The notes: a model not told the origin generated them from the letters alone. 34,984 nt of DNA from an uncultured Bacilli bacterium (GCA_944368815.1 CALVXD010000009.1:1-34984); one strand, 5' to 3'; positions 1 to 8,138 are shown, counted from the first letter of the stretch. Made by a program: numbers and translations.

Positions 1-76
1 TACTGGCTTCTTGCTAGGAATTACCAGGTTGGGGTTCCACCAACTATATGTTATACGCCGAACTGACGCACCACCT
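1..76 (-). ncRNA. 5' part of an unidentified structured RNA (runs off the left edge)
   Basis: Positions 1-80 are about 46% G+C, against roughly a quarter in the surrounding DNA, and contain no reading frame. A hairpin with a 5-bp GTTGG/CCAAC stem lies near 28-45. On the minus strand a promoter-like pair (TTGTTT at 106-111, extended TAAAAT at 83-88, 17-bp spacer) would start a transcript near position 76, so the RNA probably runs leftward out of the window. I could not match it to SRP, tmRNA, RNase P, 6S, rRNA, tRNA or a riboswitch from memory. Strand and identity are inferred; only base composition and the hairpin are directly seen. Confidence 0.45.
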
Positions 77-82
77 ATTTAA

Positions 83-111
83 ATTTTAACATAAAGTATA
101 TAAATAAACAA
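83..111 (-). promoter_or_regulatory. Candidate promoter of the left-edge RNA
   Basis: TTGTTT (-35) and TAAAAT (-10) are separated by 17 bp, and the -10 is preceded by TG in extended -10 spacing. It diverges from the tilS promoter and would start transcription near 76, where the GC-rich segment begins. Confidence 0.4.
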
Positions 112-129
112 TATATAATATAATTTTGC

Positions 130-158
130 TTTATAAATTTAGTATTTAATGATATAAT
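130..158 (+). promoter_or_regulatory. Candidate sigma-A promoter of tilS-ftsH
   Basis: TTTATA at 130-135, a 17-bp spacer and TATAAT at 153-158 with an upstream TGA (extended -10). The tilS Shine-Dalgarno (AAGGAGAT) follows at about 167-174. Confidence 0.55.
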
Positions 159-178
159 ATTCGGCGAAGGAGATTATA

Positions 179-1507
179 ATGAAAATAAATTTAGAAGATT
201 TAAATTTAGAACAAGAAAAATATATAATTGTTGGAGTTTCTGCCGGACCGGATTCTATGGCACTACTTCATTACCTAATTAATAATTTAAATACAAATAT
301 TGTTTGCGCACATATTAATCATAACGTTAGAAAAGAAAGTGAAATTGAAGAAGAATATTTAAAAGAATACTGTAAAGAAAATAAAATAATTTTTGAAAGA
401 ATGAAAATTGAAAAATATAGCAATAATAATTTTGAAGCAGAAGCAAGAAGTAAAAGATATGAATTTTATGCTTCATTATTAAAAAAATATAATTGTAAGT
501 ATTTATTTTTAGCGCATCATGGCGACGATTTAATTGAAACAGTTTTAATGAAAATTGCTAGAGGATCTAATTTAGAAGGATATGCAGGAATAAAGAAAAT
601 TTCTAAATTTAGAAATAAATATTTTATTGTAAGACCATTTTTAGAATACACAAAAAAAGACTTGATTGAATATTTACACAAAAATAATATAAAGTATTAT
701 ATTGATAAAAGTAATAATGACACTACATATACTCGAAATAGATATCGTAAAAATATTCTTCCATTATTAAAAAATGAAGATATAAATATTCATAAAAAAT
801 TTTTAAAATACTCTGAAACATTATTGGAATACGATAATTATATTAAAAATACGACTAAATCAATTGTTAATAATTTTTTTAAAAATAATATTTTAGATAT
901 ACAAGAATTTAATAAAATTGATGATTTTATGAAAAAGAATAGTATTTATTATATATTAAATAATTTATATAATAATATTCCTAACATCGTAACTGAAAAG
1001 CATGTTCAGAATCTTCAAAATATAATTAACTCGAATGTCAACAATGGATGTTTAAACATGCCGAAGGGACTAGTGATAGTAAAAGAATATAATAAAATTA
1101 TTTTTAATTTTAAAAATTTATCTAGTGATGACTATAAAATCGAACTAAAAAGTGAAAACATTATAAACGAACATATAATTGAATATATTGATAGTTGCGA
1201 AAATGATGGCAATGATGTATGTAGATTAAACAGTAAAGAAATAGCGTTACCACTATACTTAAGAAATAAAAAAAGTGGTGATTTTTTAGAAGTCTTAGGT
1301 TTAAATGGAAAGAAAAAAGTTAAAGATATTTTTATAGAGAAAAAGATTCCGATAAGGAAAAGAGAAAGTTATCCATTACTTGTTGATAACAACGATAATA
1401 TATTATGGATTCCAAACTTAAAAAAATCTAAATTTAATAAGAAAAAAGAGGAAAAGTATGATATAATACTAAAGTACTATGAAAGAGAGGAAGAAATAAA
1501 TGAATAA
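179..1507 (+). CDS. tilS: tRNA(Ile)-lysidine synthase TilS
   Basis: This enzyme ligates lysine to C34 of the tRNA-Ile CAU anticodon using ATP, so that the tRNA reads AUA. It is cytosolic and normally essential. The N-terminal PP-loop ATPase domain carries SAGPDS at residues 21-26, a variant of the usual SGGxDS, and the following stretch HINHNVR is typical of the family. The 442-residue length is usual, with the TilS substrate-binding and C-terminal domains downstream. The start ATG has a good Shine-Dalgarno (AAGGAG). The 3' end overlaps ftsH by 8 nt, so the two are translationally coupled. In B. subtilis hprT lies between tilS and ftsH; it is missing here. The gene runs opposite to nearly all others left of oriC. 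An AUA-rich genome such as this depends heavily on TilS (inference). Confidence 0.96.
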   Translation: MKINLEDLNLEQEKYIIVGVSAGPDSMALLHYLINNLNTNIVCAHINHNVRKESEIEEEYLKEYCKENKIIFERMKIEKYSNNNFEAEARSKRYEFYASLLKKYNCKYLFLAHHGDDLIETVLMKIARGSNLEGYAGIKKISKFRNKYFIVRPFLEYTKKDLIEYLHKNNIKYYIDKSNNDTTYTRNRYRKNILPLLKNEDINIHKKFLKYSETLLEYDNYIKNTTKSIVNNFFKNNILDIQEFNKIDDFMKKNSIYYILNNLYNNIPNIVTEKHVQNLQNIINSNVNNGCLNMPKGLVIVKEYNKIIFNFKNLSSDDYKIELKSENIINEHIIEYIDSCENDGNDVCRLNSKEIALPLYLRNKKSGDFLEVLGLNGKKKVKDIFIEKKIPIRKRESYPLLVDNNDNILWIPNLKKSKFNKKKEEKYDIILKYYEREEEINE

Positions 1508-3416
1508 AAATATGAAAAAAGGGTTATTTCCCTATGTATTCTTATTTATTTTTATTGTTACTTGTCTAATATTAGTTAATGGTATGAATAGCAAAGTCAA
1601 TGAACTATCATATGATGAATTTATGAAAAGTATGAGTAACAATGAAATAGAAGAATTAACAATTACTCCAAAAACAAGAAGTAACTTATATTACATTGAA
1701 GGTAGTATGAAAGGCTATGAAGAAAATGAAAAATTCACTTTATATCTACCACTTTCAGATGAATTTATATCAAAAGTTATAAGTGGTGAAGAAAATTATG
1801 GCTTTACAGTAGAAACAAAACAAGATCCTGAAGCATCTTCATGGTTATTAATTGTTGTTAATGTGCTTCCATATGTTTTATTAATAGGAGCTACTATTTG
1901 GTTATTTACAAGACAATTAGGCGGAAATAATAAATCTATGGATTTTGGTAAAAGTAGAGCTAAATTAATGGAAGATGGTGTTAAAACAACATTTAAAGAT
2001 GTTGCTGGCTTAACTGAAGAAAAAGAAGAAGTTCAAGAACTTATTGATTTCTTAAAGAATCCTAAAAAATTTCAAAGTATGGGAGCAAGAATACCTAAAG
2101 GTGTACTACTAGTAGGTCCTCCAGGAACTGGTAAAACATTGCTTGCTAGAGCTGTAGCTGGTGAAGCAAGAGTTCCATTTTATTACATAAGTGGTTCTGA
2201 CTTTGTTGAACTATTTGTAGGTATTGGTGCTTCTCGTGTAAGAGATATGTTTAAACAAGCTAAAATGAATGCACCATGTTTAATATTTATAGATGAAATT
2301 GATGCTGTTGGACGTCAAAGAGGTACTGGTTTAGGTGGTGGACACGATGAAAGAGAGCAAACATTAAATCAATTACTTACTGAGATGGATGGATTTGGTG
2401 CTAATGAAGGAATAATTATCATTGCGGCTACAAATAGACCTGATGTATTAGATCCAGCGCTTCTTAGACCTGGAAGATTTGATAGACAAGTTACTGTTGC
2501 ACTTCCAGATAAGAATGCTAGAGAAGAAATATTAAAAGTACATGCTAAAAATAAAATTTTAGATAAAGGTATTACTCTTGAATATTTAGCAAAAAGAACT
2601 CCGGGATTTTCTGGAGCAGATCTTGAAAACTTGCTTAATGAAGCAGCTCTTTTAGCGGTAAGAAGAAATAAGAAAGCTATTACTATGGCTGAAATTGACG
2701 AAGCCACTGACAGAGTATTAATGGGGCCTGCTAAAGTAACTAAAAAATATACAGATAAAGAAAAGAAATTAGTTGCTTATCATGAAGCCGGCCATGCAGT
2801 ACTTGGATTAAAATTAGATGGAGCTAATGATGTTCAAAAAATTACAATAATACCTAGAGGTCATGCTGGTGGTTATACTATGATGACTCCAAAAGAAGAA
2901 AGCTTTAACTATACTAAAAATCAATTATTAGAATCTATTTCAGGATTACTAGCAGGTCGTGTTGCTGAAGAAGTAGTATTTAATGAAGTAACTACTGGTG
3001 CTCATGATGACTTTAAAAAAGCAACTAAAATTGCTAGAAGTATGGTTACTGAATATGGTATGAGCGATTTAGGGCCAATGATGTTAGAAGAACCTTCTGA
3101 AAATACTTTCCTAGGTAGAGATTATACAAAAAATAGAAATATATCTGATACAGTTGCTCATGAAATAGATGAAGAAATGCGTAAAATAATTAATGAAAGA
3201 TATGAAATTACTAAAAAGATTATTGTAGAAAATAGAAATTTACTTGACTTAATAGCAAATACATTGCTAGAAGAAGAAACTATTACGAAAGAACAAATTG
3301 ATTATTTAGTAGAACATGGACAATTGCCTAAAGAAGAAGTTGAAGAAGAAGTAGACTCTAATAATGATAATAAAAAAGACACTAAGAAAAATAAAAAAGA
3401 TACAAATTCTAAATAA
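1500..3416 (+). CDS. ftsH: ATP-dependent zinc metalloprotease FtsH
   Basis: A membrane-anchored AAA+ protease that degrades misfolded membrane proteins and regulatory proteins. Two membrane segments (about residues 9-28 and 116-137) bracket an extracytoplasmic domain. The AAA module follows with Walker A GPPGTGKT (206-213), Walker B LIFIDE (261-266) and the second region of homology ending in the arginine-finger stretch LLRPGRFDR (about 321-329). The M41 peptidase domain has the zinc site HEAGH (428-432). Length 638 residues, normal for Firmicutes. The tail is an Asn/Lys/Asp-rich charged extension, also typical. The start overlaps the end of tilS and is preceded by GAGAGGAAG. The stop codon lies inside the terminator hairpin shared with divIC. 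Confidence 0.98.
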   Translation: MNKNMKKGLFPYVFLFIFIVTCLILVNGMNSKVNELSYDEFMKSMSNNEIEELTITPKTRSNLYYIEGSMKGYEENEKFTLYLPLSDEFISKVISGEENYGFTVETKQDPEASSWLLIVVNVLPYVLLIGATIWLFTRQLGGNNKSMDFGKSRAKLMEDGVKTTFKDVAGLTEEKEEVQELIDFLKNPKKFQSMGARIPKGVLLVGPPGTGKTLLARAVAGEARVPFYYISGSDFVELFVGIGASRVRDMFKQAKMNAPCLIFIDEIDAVGRQRGTGLGGGHDEREQTLNQLLTEMDGFGANEGIIIIAATNRPDVLDPALLRPGRFDRQVTVALPDKNAREEILKVHAKNKILDKGITLEYLAKRTPGFSGADLENLLNEAALLAVRRNKKAITMAEIDEATDRVLMGPAKVTKKYTDKEKKLVAYHEAGHAVLGLKLDGANDVQKITIIPRGHAGGYTMMTPKEESFNYTKNQLLESISGLLAGRVAEEVVFNEVTTGAHDDFKKATKIARSMVTEYGMSDLGPMMLEEPSENTFLGRDYTKNRNISDTVAHEIDEEMRKIINERYEITKKIIVENRNLLDLIANTLLEEETITKEQIDYLVEHGQLPKEEVEEEVDSNNDNKKDTKKNKKDTNSK

Positions 3417-3429
3417 TGTATCTTTTTTT
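3393..3429. terminator. Bidirectional terminator between ftsH and divIC
   Basis: An 11-bp stem (six A plus GATAC at 3393-3403 against GTATC plus six T at 3418-3428) closes a loop that contains the ftsH stop codon. A T-run follows on either strand, so the same hairpin can end ftsH from the left and divIC from the right. Confidence 0.8.
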
Positions 3430-3430
3430 G

Positions 3431-3751
3431 TTATTCATCATCAGGAATTCTAATAATAATTTCCCCATCTTTTGAATATAAATATTTTTCTCTTGCATAT
3501 CTTGCAACATAAGAAGGATCTTCCAGTTTTTGAATATCAGATTCTAATACTTTTTCTTCTTCTTTTAATGAAGCAATTCTATCTTCTAATTCTTTTTTTT
3601 GTTCTTTCATTTTATATATAGAACTTACATTAAGAAGTAAATTATATCCTAAAGTTGACAATATTAATCCAAATATGAAAAATGCTAATATTAAACGTTT
3701 CTTAGTTTTTCTTTTTACTTTTTTGTTGACATTTTTAGTATTCTTATTGAT
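3431..3751 (-). CDS. divIC: Septum formation initiator DivIC/FtsB-like, apparent ATC start
   Basis: DivIC is a bitopic division protein that works with FtsL and DivIB at the septum. The frame reads a basic N-terminus rich in Lys/Arg, one membrane segment (LILAFFIFGLILSTLGYNLL), a heptad-like coiled coil with the stretch KKELEDRIASLKEEEKVLE, and a C-terminal DPSYVARYAREKYLYSKDGE characteristic of the DivIC/FtsB family. Starting at the first usual start codon (TTG at 3661) would delete the basic region and half the membrane helix. Upstream in frame there is a stop, then AGGTGAT, then ATT-ATC; the ATC at 3751 stands exactly where ATG stands after the same Shine-Dalgarno in other genes here. I therefore annotate ATC (or ATT at 3754) as start, giving about 106 residues. 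It is the last gene of yabP-yabQ-divIC, as in B. subtilis. Family call is firm, start uncertain. Confidence 0.85.
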   Translation of the reverse strand: MNKNTKNVNKKVKRKTKKRLILAFFIFGLILSTLGYNLLLNVSSIYKMKEQKKELEDRIASLKEEEKVLESDIQKLEDPSYVARYAREKYLYSKDGEIIIRIPDDE

Positions 3752-3780
3752 AATATCACCTACTTTTCATATACATTATA

Positions 3781-4068
3781 TCACTGTTTATTTTTTTTTA
3801 CAATTAATTTTTTATATACAAAATTAGATAAAATATAACCTGTCAATATACATATTAAAAAATAAATATGAATTATTCCGTAATTTATTTTTTTTAAAAT
3901 TATAAAATATAGTAATGTGTTACACATTACAAACAAAAAAGTCACTATTATTTTATATATTGTTTTTCCGCAATATATATATTTATAGTTTATTTCTAAC
4001 AAAATATAAAATATTATTCCATAAATAAAAGAAAAAATAATAGTTGAAATTTGATTAATTAAAAGCAT
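3781..4068 (-). CDS. yabQ: Spore cortex protein YabQ family
   Basis: A 95-residue, almost entirely hydrophobic protein with three or four predicted membrane segments and a basic C-terminus (KKLIVKKNK). Sequence alone would not identify it strongly, but size, topology and position between yabP and divIC match YabQ, a forespore/mother-cell membrane protein needed for cortex formation in B. subtilis. Its ATG overlaps the yabP TAA by one base (TAATG) and has no Shine-Dalgarno of its own, so translation should depend on yabP. Confidence 0.75.
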   Translation of the reverse strand: MLLINQISTIIFSFIYGIIFYILLEINYKYIYCGKTIYKIIVTFLFVMCNTLLYFIILKKINYGIIHIYFLICILTGYILSNFVYKKLIVKKNKQ

Positions 4069-4361
4069 TATTTAAATAATTTATTTAACAAGGAATTTTC
4101 TTTATCTTTTTTTACATTTGTATCCAAATAATTTAAACTATCTATTTTTCCCTTTATTGAAACATTGCCTTGATATGTATCTAACTTAATTATTTCTAAA
4201 TCTTCACCTTTTATTACTAAAAAACCTAGTGTAGTATCCATTAAAAATTCTTCGTTATCAAAACTTTCTATTTTCTTGACACCTGATACCACTATACTTT
4301 TTCTTTCTGATATAGATATACCATGATTAAAACTAGATTCTATTTCTTTTACCTTGTCCAT
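4068..4361 (-). CDS. yabP: Sporulation protein YabP
   Basis: A 97-residue protein. The middle region (SIVVSGVKKIESFDNEEFLMDTTLG) followed by LVIKGEDLEI and a basic tail fits the YabP/YqfC family of sporulation proteins, which act with YabQ in cortex assembly. The start is set by a strong AGGAGG six bases before ATG. It heads a yabP-yabQ-divIC operon. An upstream CATATATT element at 4380-4387 resembles a sigma-E -10 box, which would fit the known mother-cell control of yabP in B. subtilis. Confidence 0.85.
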   Translation of the reverse strand: MDKVKEIESSFNHGISISERKSIVVSGVKKIESFDNEEFLMDTTLGFLVIKGEDLEIIKLDTYQGNVSIKGKIDSLNYLDTNVKKDKENSLLNKLFK

Positions 4362-4379
4362 ATATATTCCTCCTGATAA

Positions 4380-4407
4380 AATATATGATAAAAAAAAATA
4401 TATATAA
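4380..4407 (-). promoter_or_regulatory. Possible sigma-E type promoter of yabP
   Basis: CATATATT (4380-4387) compares with the sigma-E -10 consensus CATACAnT, and TTATATA (4401-4407) lies 13 bp upstream near the expected AT-rich -35. The region is AT-rich enough to give such matches by chance. Confidence 0.3.
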
Positions 4408-4410
4408 CAA

Positions 4411-4427
4411 AAAAAGACATAAAGTCT
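4411..4427 (-). terminator. Weak terminator after spoVG
   Basis: A 4-bp AGAC/GTCT stem at 4415-4418 and 4424-4427, followed on the minus strand by a run of Ts. The spoVG stop codon lies in the hairpin. The stem is short. Confidence 0.4.
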
Positions 4428-4698
4428 ATTTTATTTTTTCATATTCTTCTAAAATTGCATCAGTAAACATTTTTCTAGTTTCCTTATTAATAGGATTCGC
4501 AATATCTACATGAACTATTTCTTCTTTTCCATCATTATTTACTACTATAGTTCTACTAGGCATTCCAAGAAATAATCCATTATCTCCTTCAATTACTTTG
4601 ATTCCTTTTACAACAAAGCAATCATCTAGCACTACCTCTGCTATAGCCTTCATTCTTGAATTTTCTTTTTTAATTACACGTACAGAAGTAATTTTCAT
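4426..4698 (-). CDS. spoVG: Septation/RNA- and DNA-binding regulator SpoVG
   Basis: A 90-residue SpoVG, conserved from the first residues (MKITSVRVIKKENSRMKA) through GLFLGMPSRTI and the IANPINKETR segment. SpoVG proteins are small dimeric nucleic-acid-binding regulators; in B. subtilis they affect asymmetric septation and cortex formation. The start has AGAAGGAG. It has its own promoter (TTGACT-18-TACAAT) and a terminator, so it is probably monocistronic. In B. subtilis it lies between yabJ and gcaD, whereas here it follows veg directly. Confidence 0.95.
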   Translation of the reverse strand: MKITSVRVIKKENSRMKAIAEVVLDDCFVVKGIKVIEGDNGLFLGMPSRTIVVNNDGKEEIVHVDIANPINKETRKMFTDAILEEYEKIK

Positions 4699-4738
4699 TA
4701 TACTTCAACTCCTTCTAGAAAATAATTTTTCTAATTAC

Positions 4739-4768
4739 ATTGTATATTAATAAATTACTAAAAGTCAA
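4739..4768 (-). promoter_or_regulatory. Promoter of spoVG
   Basis: TTGACT (4763-4768) and TACAAT (4739-4744) with an 18-bp spacer, about 40 bp before the spoVG ATG. In B. subtilis spoVG is read by sigma-H; here the boxes look like sigma-A. Confidence 0.6.
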
Positions 4769-4791
4769 TATATTTTACTATATTTTGACAT

Positions 4792-5010
4792 TTATTTATC
4801 AAAATATATATTTATAGTGCTAGTTAACACATCAGAATAGCTAAAGCTCTTTTTTTCTAATGTATCTAATTTAACTATAAATATATAATTATATGTTTCA
4901 ATAATTTCACCTTTATAATATTCTTTTTTATTTCGTGAACCGTTAAATACTATATTAACTTTTTTTCCTATTCCATCATCAATTTTTTTTTTAATTTTTT
5001 GAATTGTCAT
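4792..5010 (-). CDS. veg: Veg protein
   Basis: A 72-residue protein matching Veg: N-terminal IKKKIDDGIGKKVNI, then a basic NGSRNKK segment, GEIIETYNYIFIVKLD, and C-terminal FSYSDVLTSTINI. Veg is a small, abundant Firmicute protein linked to biofilm gene control in B. subtilis; its mechanism is poorly known. It is somewhat shorter than the B. subtilis protein (86). Its Shine-Dalgarno (AAGGGGGA) overlaps the end of yabG, nine bases upstream, so it may be read from yabG as well. Confidence 0.88.
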   Translation of the reverse strand: MTIQKIKKKIDDGIGKKVNIVFNGSRNKKEYYKGEIIETYNYIFIVKLDTLEKKSFSYSDVLTSTINIYFDK

Positions 5011-5019
5011 ATTTCCCCC

Positions 5020-5787
5020 TTATTCTCTTGGATAACCTATATACATAGTTCCATTTGTTATTATACCTCCTATTCCATCAGACCCATATTTAGTTTTTTC
5101 TAATATATTTATAAGATTGATGCTTTTACTTTTATCTGAAAAAGATAAACTACCGGCTATTATAGCAGGATCCAAGGCATGAATATTTATTCTTTTAGGA
5201 CTTGAAGCAAAATTTGCGCCTGCCCTTATCAATTCTTCATAATTAGATTGACAGGCACCTGCTATTATTAATAATTTTTCATGAGATTTTTCAAATTTTC
5301 GTGCTTCTTTAACTGCCTCTACAAAATTTTCGGTATTTTTATAACTACTTCCTTCTCTTTTTTTTCTAAAATAAGCATCATGACCAGTTATTACTAATAT
5401 ATCAGGATTATACATATCTAAATACTTATGTATGTTATCCTTTAAATCTTCTTCCTTTAAAAAAACGCCACAAGCCTTTATTTTATTTTTTTTATAAAAG
5501 TTCATACATTTTTCTAAATATTCATTATCTGCATCTATATGTAATATTTTTCCTGGAAGATAAAAATATTCATTTCTATCTAATGTTCTATATTCTTCTA
5601 AAACTGGTAAAAATTCATCATTTACTTTGTTTTCATCACATTTTACTAAATCTTCTTTAGGACTATCTGCACTAAGTCTTACATTAGTTCCTTTAAGATA
5701 ATAAATATTATTTTTAATATCTATAATTTTAAAAACAATATCGTGATTATACGATATTCTTGTTACTAAATCTCCTACTTGAAACAT
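5020..5787 (-). CDS. yabG: Spore coat protease YabG
   Basis: A 255-residue YabG-family protein, the sporulation-specific protease that trims spore coat proteins. It has the N-terminal barrel-like FQVGDLVTRISYNHD segment, the DILVITGHDAYFRK region, and a conserved IIAGACQSNYEELIRAGANF block followed by SSPKRINIHALDP, which is highly characteristic. The frame could be opened four codons earlier at a GTG, but that GTG lies inside the Shine-Dalgarno GGTGAT, so the ATG at 5787 is chosen. It sits between ksgA and veg as in B. subtilis. A terminator for ksgA lies just upstream, so it needs its own promoter, possibly sporulation-specific; I could not place one with confidence. Confidence 0.93.
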   Translation of the reverse strand: MFQVGDLVTRISYNHDIVFKIIDIKNNIYYLKGTNVRLSADSPKEDLVKCDENKVNDEFLPVLEEYRTLDRNEYFYLPGKILHIDADNEYLEKCMNFYKKNKIKACGVFLKEEDLKDNIHKYLDMYNPDILVITGHDAYFRKKREGSSYKNTENFVEAVKEARKFEKSHEKLLIIAGACQSNYEELIRAGANFASSPKRINIHALDPAIIAGSLSFSDKSKSINLINILEKTKYGSDGIGGIITNGTMYIGYPRE

Positions 5788-5810
5788 ATATATCACCACT
5801 TAAATATATG

Positions 5811-5851
5811 TTAAAAAAAAAGAAATAGACTATATATTATTAGCTATTTCT
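5811..5851 (-). terminator. Terminator after ksgA
   Basis: An 8-bp stem AGAAATAG/CTATTTCT (5821-5828 and 5844-5851) followed on the minus strand by eight or nine Ts. The ksgA stop is in the loop. Confidence 0.7.
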
Positions 5852-6618
5852 ATAAAAACATGTAATGGAACATTCTCTGCTCTACTAGTTAAAGATAAAT
5901 TATATTTATTTAAAATTTCATCTATTTTTACTAAATCATATCCCTGTAAATTGTTTCTTAAATTTTTCCTTTTATATTTAAAACTATCTCTTACAATTTC
6001 ATTAAATTTATTTATGTCTTTTATAAATTCTTTATCTTTTCTTTTACTCATTAATATTACACTCGAATCAACTTCTGGTTTAGGATAAAACATATTTTTA
6101 CTTACATTAAATAATTTTTTTATATCATAATAATAATTTAAAAACACTGTTAAAGAACTATAATCTTTAGTATTTACTTTGGCAGAAAATCTATCAGCAA
6201 CTTCTTTTTGAATCATAATTACTATTTTGTCTGCTAATATTTCATCTTCTATTATTTTTTTTATTATTGGAGTCGTAATGTAATATGGTAAATTTGCAAC
6301 AATTAATAATTCTTTATAATCAAATTCTTTTAATTTATTTTTAACATTTGCTCCTAAAAAGTCTTCAAATATTAATTTATAATTATTATATTTATTTAAT
6401 TTATATTCCAAATAGTCCTTAAGTTCAACATCAATTTCATAAATAATTGCTTGTTTACATTTATTTAAAATTTTTGTAGTTAATGCACCCATACCAGGGC
6501 CTATTTCTATAACTAAGGAGTCTTTACTTATTTCTGCACTATCAACTATCTTATTTATTAAATTTTCATCCTTTATAAAGTTTTGTCCATATTTCTTTTT
6601 AAACTTAAACTCATTCAT
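5830..6618 (-). CDS. rsmA: 16S rRNA dimethyladenosine transferase KsgA/RsmA
   Basis: It dimethylates two adjacent adenines in the 3' loop of 16S rRNA (helix 45) during late small-subunit assembly, using S-adenosylmethionine. Visible motifs are KKYGQNFIKD near the N-terminus, SAM-binding motif I EIGPGMGALT (38-47) and the catalytic NLPYYITTPI (109-118). The C-terminal PKPEVDSSVI and SFKYKRKNLRNNL segments are typical of KsgA. At 262 residues it is slightly short but complete. The start ATG has AGGTGAT. The rnmV gene that precedes ksgA in B. subtilis is absent. Kasugamycin resistance is the usual loss phenotype of this family. Confidence 0.97.
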   Translation of the reverse strand: MNEFKFKKKYGQNFIKDENLINKIVDSAEISKDSLVIEIGPGMGALTTKILNKCKQAIIYEIDVELKDYLEYKLNKYNNYKLIFEDFLGANVKNKLKEFDYKELLIVANLPYYITTPIIKKIIEDEILADKIVIMIQKEVADRFSAKVNTKDYSSLTVFLNYYYDIKKLFNVSKNMFYPKPEVDSSVILMSKRKDKEFIKDINKFNEIVRDSFKYKRKNLRNNLQGYDLVKIDEILNKYNLSLTSRAENVPLHVFIEIANNI

Positions 6619-6647
6619 AATTAATCACCTATAAAACTTATACATAT

Positions 6648-6676
6648 ATTATATTATTATAAATAATTTTATGCAA
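6648..6676 (-). promoter_or_regulatory. Promoter of ksgA
   Basis: TTGCAT (6671-6676), a 17-bp spacer and a perfect TATAAT (6648-6653). It lies directly after the terminator of the upstream 3D-domain gene. Confidence 0.65.
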
Positions 6677-6698
6677 GAAAAAAACTAGTCTCCTAGTT
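6677..6698 (-). terminator. Terminator after the 3D-domain gene
   Basis: A 6-bp AACTAG/CTAGTT stem with a 4-base loop (6683-6698) and a T-run. The stop codon is within the first stem arm. Confidence 0.65.
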
Positions 6699-7334
6699 AT
6701 TTCCATATCTTAAAATTTCAAATGTTACATTATCTGTTTTATGAAGTGCTTGACTTTCATCTGCAAATAATAAATCAAATAATGTGCCTTTCCCGAACCC
6801 TACATTTCCGCCACGATCTAATACAATTGCTATAAATGGATCCATATTAGGAACATTACTAACTCTAACTACAGAATATAGTGCAATTGAAGAATCAGCA
6901 GCTAATATTCTAATTTCACCATATTCACTATCAACATATGTTGTAGTGTTTCTTACATCATAACCACTAGCAGTTTTACCTGAGCAACCATAACAATTTG
7001 GTCCATAACCTGTTAAAATTCCTACATAAGTATCTAATGCTTGATAATCGCTTGTATTTGGTTGTGTAACTTCTGATTCCGCTAAAACAACGGGTTCTTC
7101 TTCTATTTCAACTTGTTTTTCATCCTCTTTGACCTCAACTTCTTGAGTACTAATAGTGCTTACAAAATCATCCATATATAAGCCCGAAACAACATCCACC
7201 ATTTTACTCAAGTTATTGTTTTCAACGACAACTACTTTCTTATCTACTTCTTTTCCTGTAAATAATGTCACTAAAAATAGTCCGCCTACTAGTAATTGTG
7301 TTGCCACAATTATTGTTGCAACTATTTTTTTCAT
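6693..7334 (-). CDS. Secreted or membrane-anchored 3D-domain cell-wall protein (YabE position)
   Basis: 213 residues. An N-terminal hydrophobic segment (about 5-25) after MKK acts as signal peptide or anchor. An acidic, Val/Glu-rich linker (about 60-95) follows, then a C-terminal 3D domain: GYGPNCYGCSGKTASG (109-124) and three conserved aspartates, D147 in AADSSI, D173 in VLDRGG and D187 in FDLLF. This double-psi-barrel domain is shared with MltA-type lytic transglycosylases and the stationary-phase/Rpf-like proteins, so a role in peptidoglycan cleavage is likely. B. subtilis has yabE, a much longer protein with G5 and DUF348 repeats, at this place. Here the repeats are missing and only the anchor and catalytic domain remain. 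Confidence 0.88.
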   Translation of the reverse strand: MKKIVATIIVATQLLVGGLFLVTLFTGKEVDKKVVVVENNNLSKMVDVVSGLYMDDFVSTISTQEVEVKEDEKQVEIEEEPVVLAESEVTQPNTSDYQALDTYVGILTGYGPNCYGCSGKTASGYDVRNTTTYVDSEYGEIRILAADSSIALYSVVRVSNVPNMDPFIAIVLDRGGNVGFGKGTLFDLLFADESQALHKTDNVTFEILRYGNN

Positions 7335-7370
7335 TTAATCACCTCTTATTATTTTCTCCAGGCAATAAAA

Positions 7371-7399
7371 ATTATAGCATACTTTTTACTTAAAGTCAA
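7371..7399 (-). promoter_or_regulatory. Strong promoter of the 3D-domain gene
   Basis: TTGACT (7394-7399), a 17-bp spacer and TATAAT (7371-7376) with upstream TG. The -35 lies inside the last codons of tatD. Confidence 0.7.
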
Positions 7400-8138
7400 A
7401 TATTCGAATAGCATTGTTGGTAGTCACTTCTTTAAGTTCCATGAAATCCTTTGATTTTATTGAACAAATTTTTTCTAAAATTATTTTCAAATAAGATGAA
7501 TCATTTTTATACTTTCTGTATGGTTCTGGGGTTAAATACGGACTATCCGTTTCTAATAAAATATATTCTTCATCTATATTTTTTATTACCTCAATAATAT
7601 TTTTGGCATTTTTAAACGTTACTATACCCCCTATTCCAATACAAAATCCGACTTTTATAAATTCTTTAGCCATTTCTAAACTACCACTATAACAATGAAT
7701 AGAACCCTTACATTTACTATCTTTTACTATATTATATGTATCTTGTATACTATCTCTTGTATGTATTATTACTGGTTTATTATATTTTTTAGCAATTTCT
7801 AATTGTTTTTCAAAAAAATATTTTTGTTTTTCTTTATCAGTATCATCATAATGATAATCAAGTCCTATTTCTCCTACTGCTAATATTTTAGAATCATTAA
7901 TGTGTTTTTCTAACCAATTTAAATCTTCATCAGTAACATTATCTAATTCAGTTGGATGAAATCCTAATGCACCATATAATATATCATATTTCTTAGTCAA
8001 TTCTAAAATTTCTTTATTACTTTTCATATCACAACCATTAACTATTACTGCTTTTATATCACTATTTTTTAATTTATCAATTATTACATCTAAATTATCA
8101 TAATATTCACTATATAAGTGACAATGAGTATCTATCAT
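7386..8138 (-). CDS. tatD: TatD-family metal-dependent DNase
   Basis: A TIM-barrel amidohydrolase-fold deoxyribonuclease (YabD in B. subtilis). Metal ligands are visible as DTHCHL at residues 3-8, the glutamate in AVGEIGLDYHYD, the histidine in VIIHTRD, the histidine in GSIHCYSG and the aspartate in LLETDSPYLTPEP. Length 250 residues, normal. A GTG four codons earlier is part of the GGAGG Shine-Dalgarno, so the ATG at 8138 is the start. It lies between metG and the 3D-domain gene, as in B. subtilis. A terminator-like hairpin ends just 13 bases before the start, so the gene may rely on read-through. Confidence 0.95.
   Translation of the reverse strand: MIDTHCHLYSEYYDNLDVIIDKLKNSDIKAVIVNGCDMKSNKEILELTKKYDILYGALGFHPTELDNVTDEDLNWLEKHINDSKILAVGEIGLDYHYDDTDKEKQKYFFEKQLEIAKKYNKPVIIHTRDSIQDTYNIVKDSKCKGSIHCYSGSLEMAKEFIKVGFCIGIGGIVTFKNAKNIIEVIKNIDEEYILLETDSPYLTPEPYRKYKNDSSYLKIILEKICSIKSKDFMELKEVTTNNAIRIFDFK

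Noticed and set aside
1..80. tRNA or rRNA fragment at the left edge
   Set aside because: No T-arm consensus, no CCA-end acceptor pairing and no rRNA motif I recognise in either strand.
2369..2707. 112-codon frame antisense to ftsH
   Set aside because: Shadow of the conserved FtsH AAA domain; low-complexity composition typical of an opposite-strand frame.
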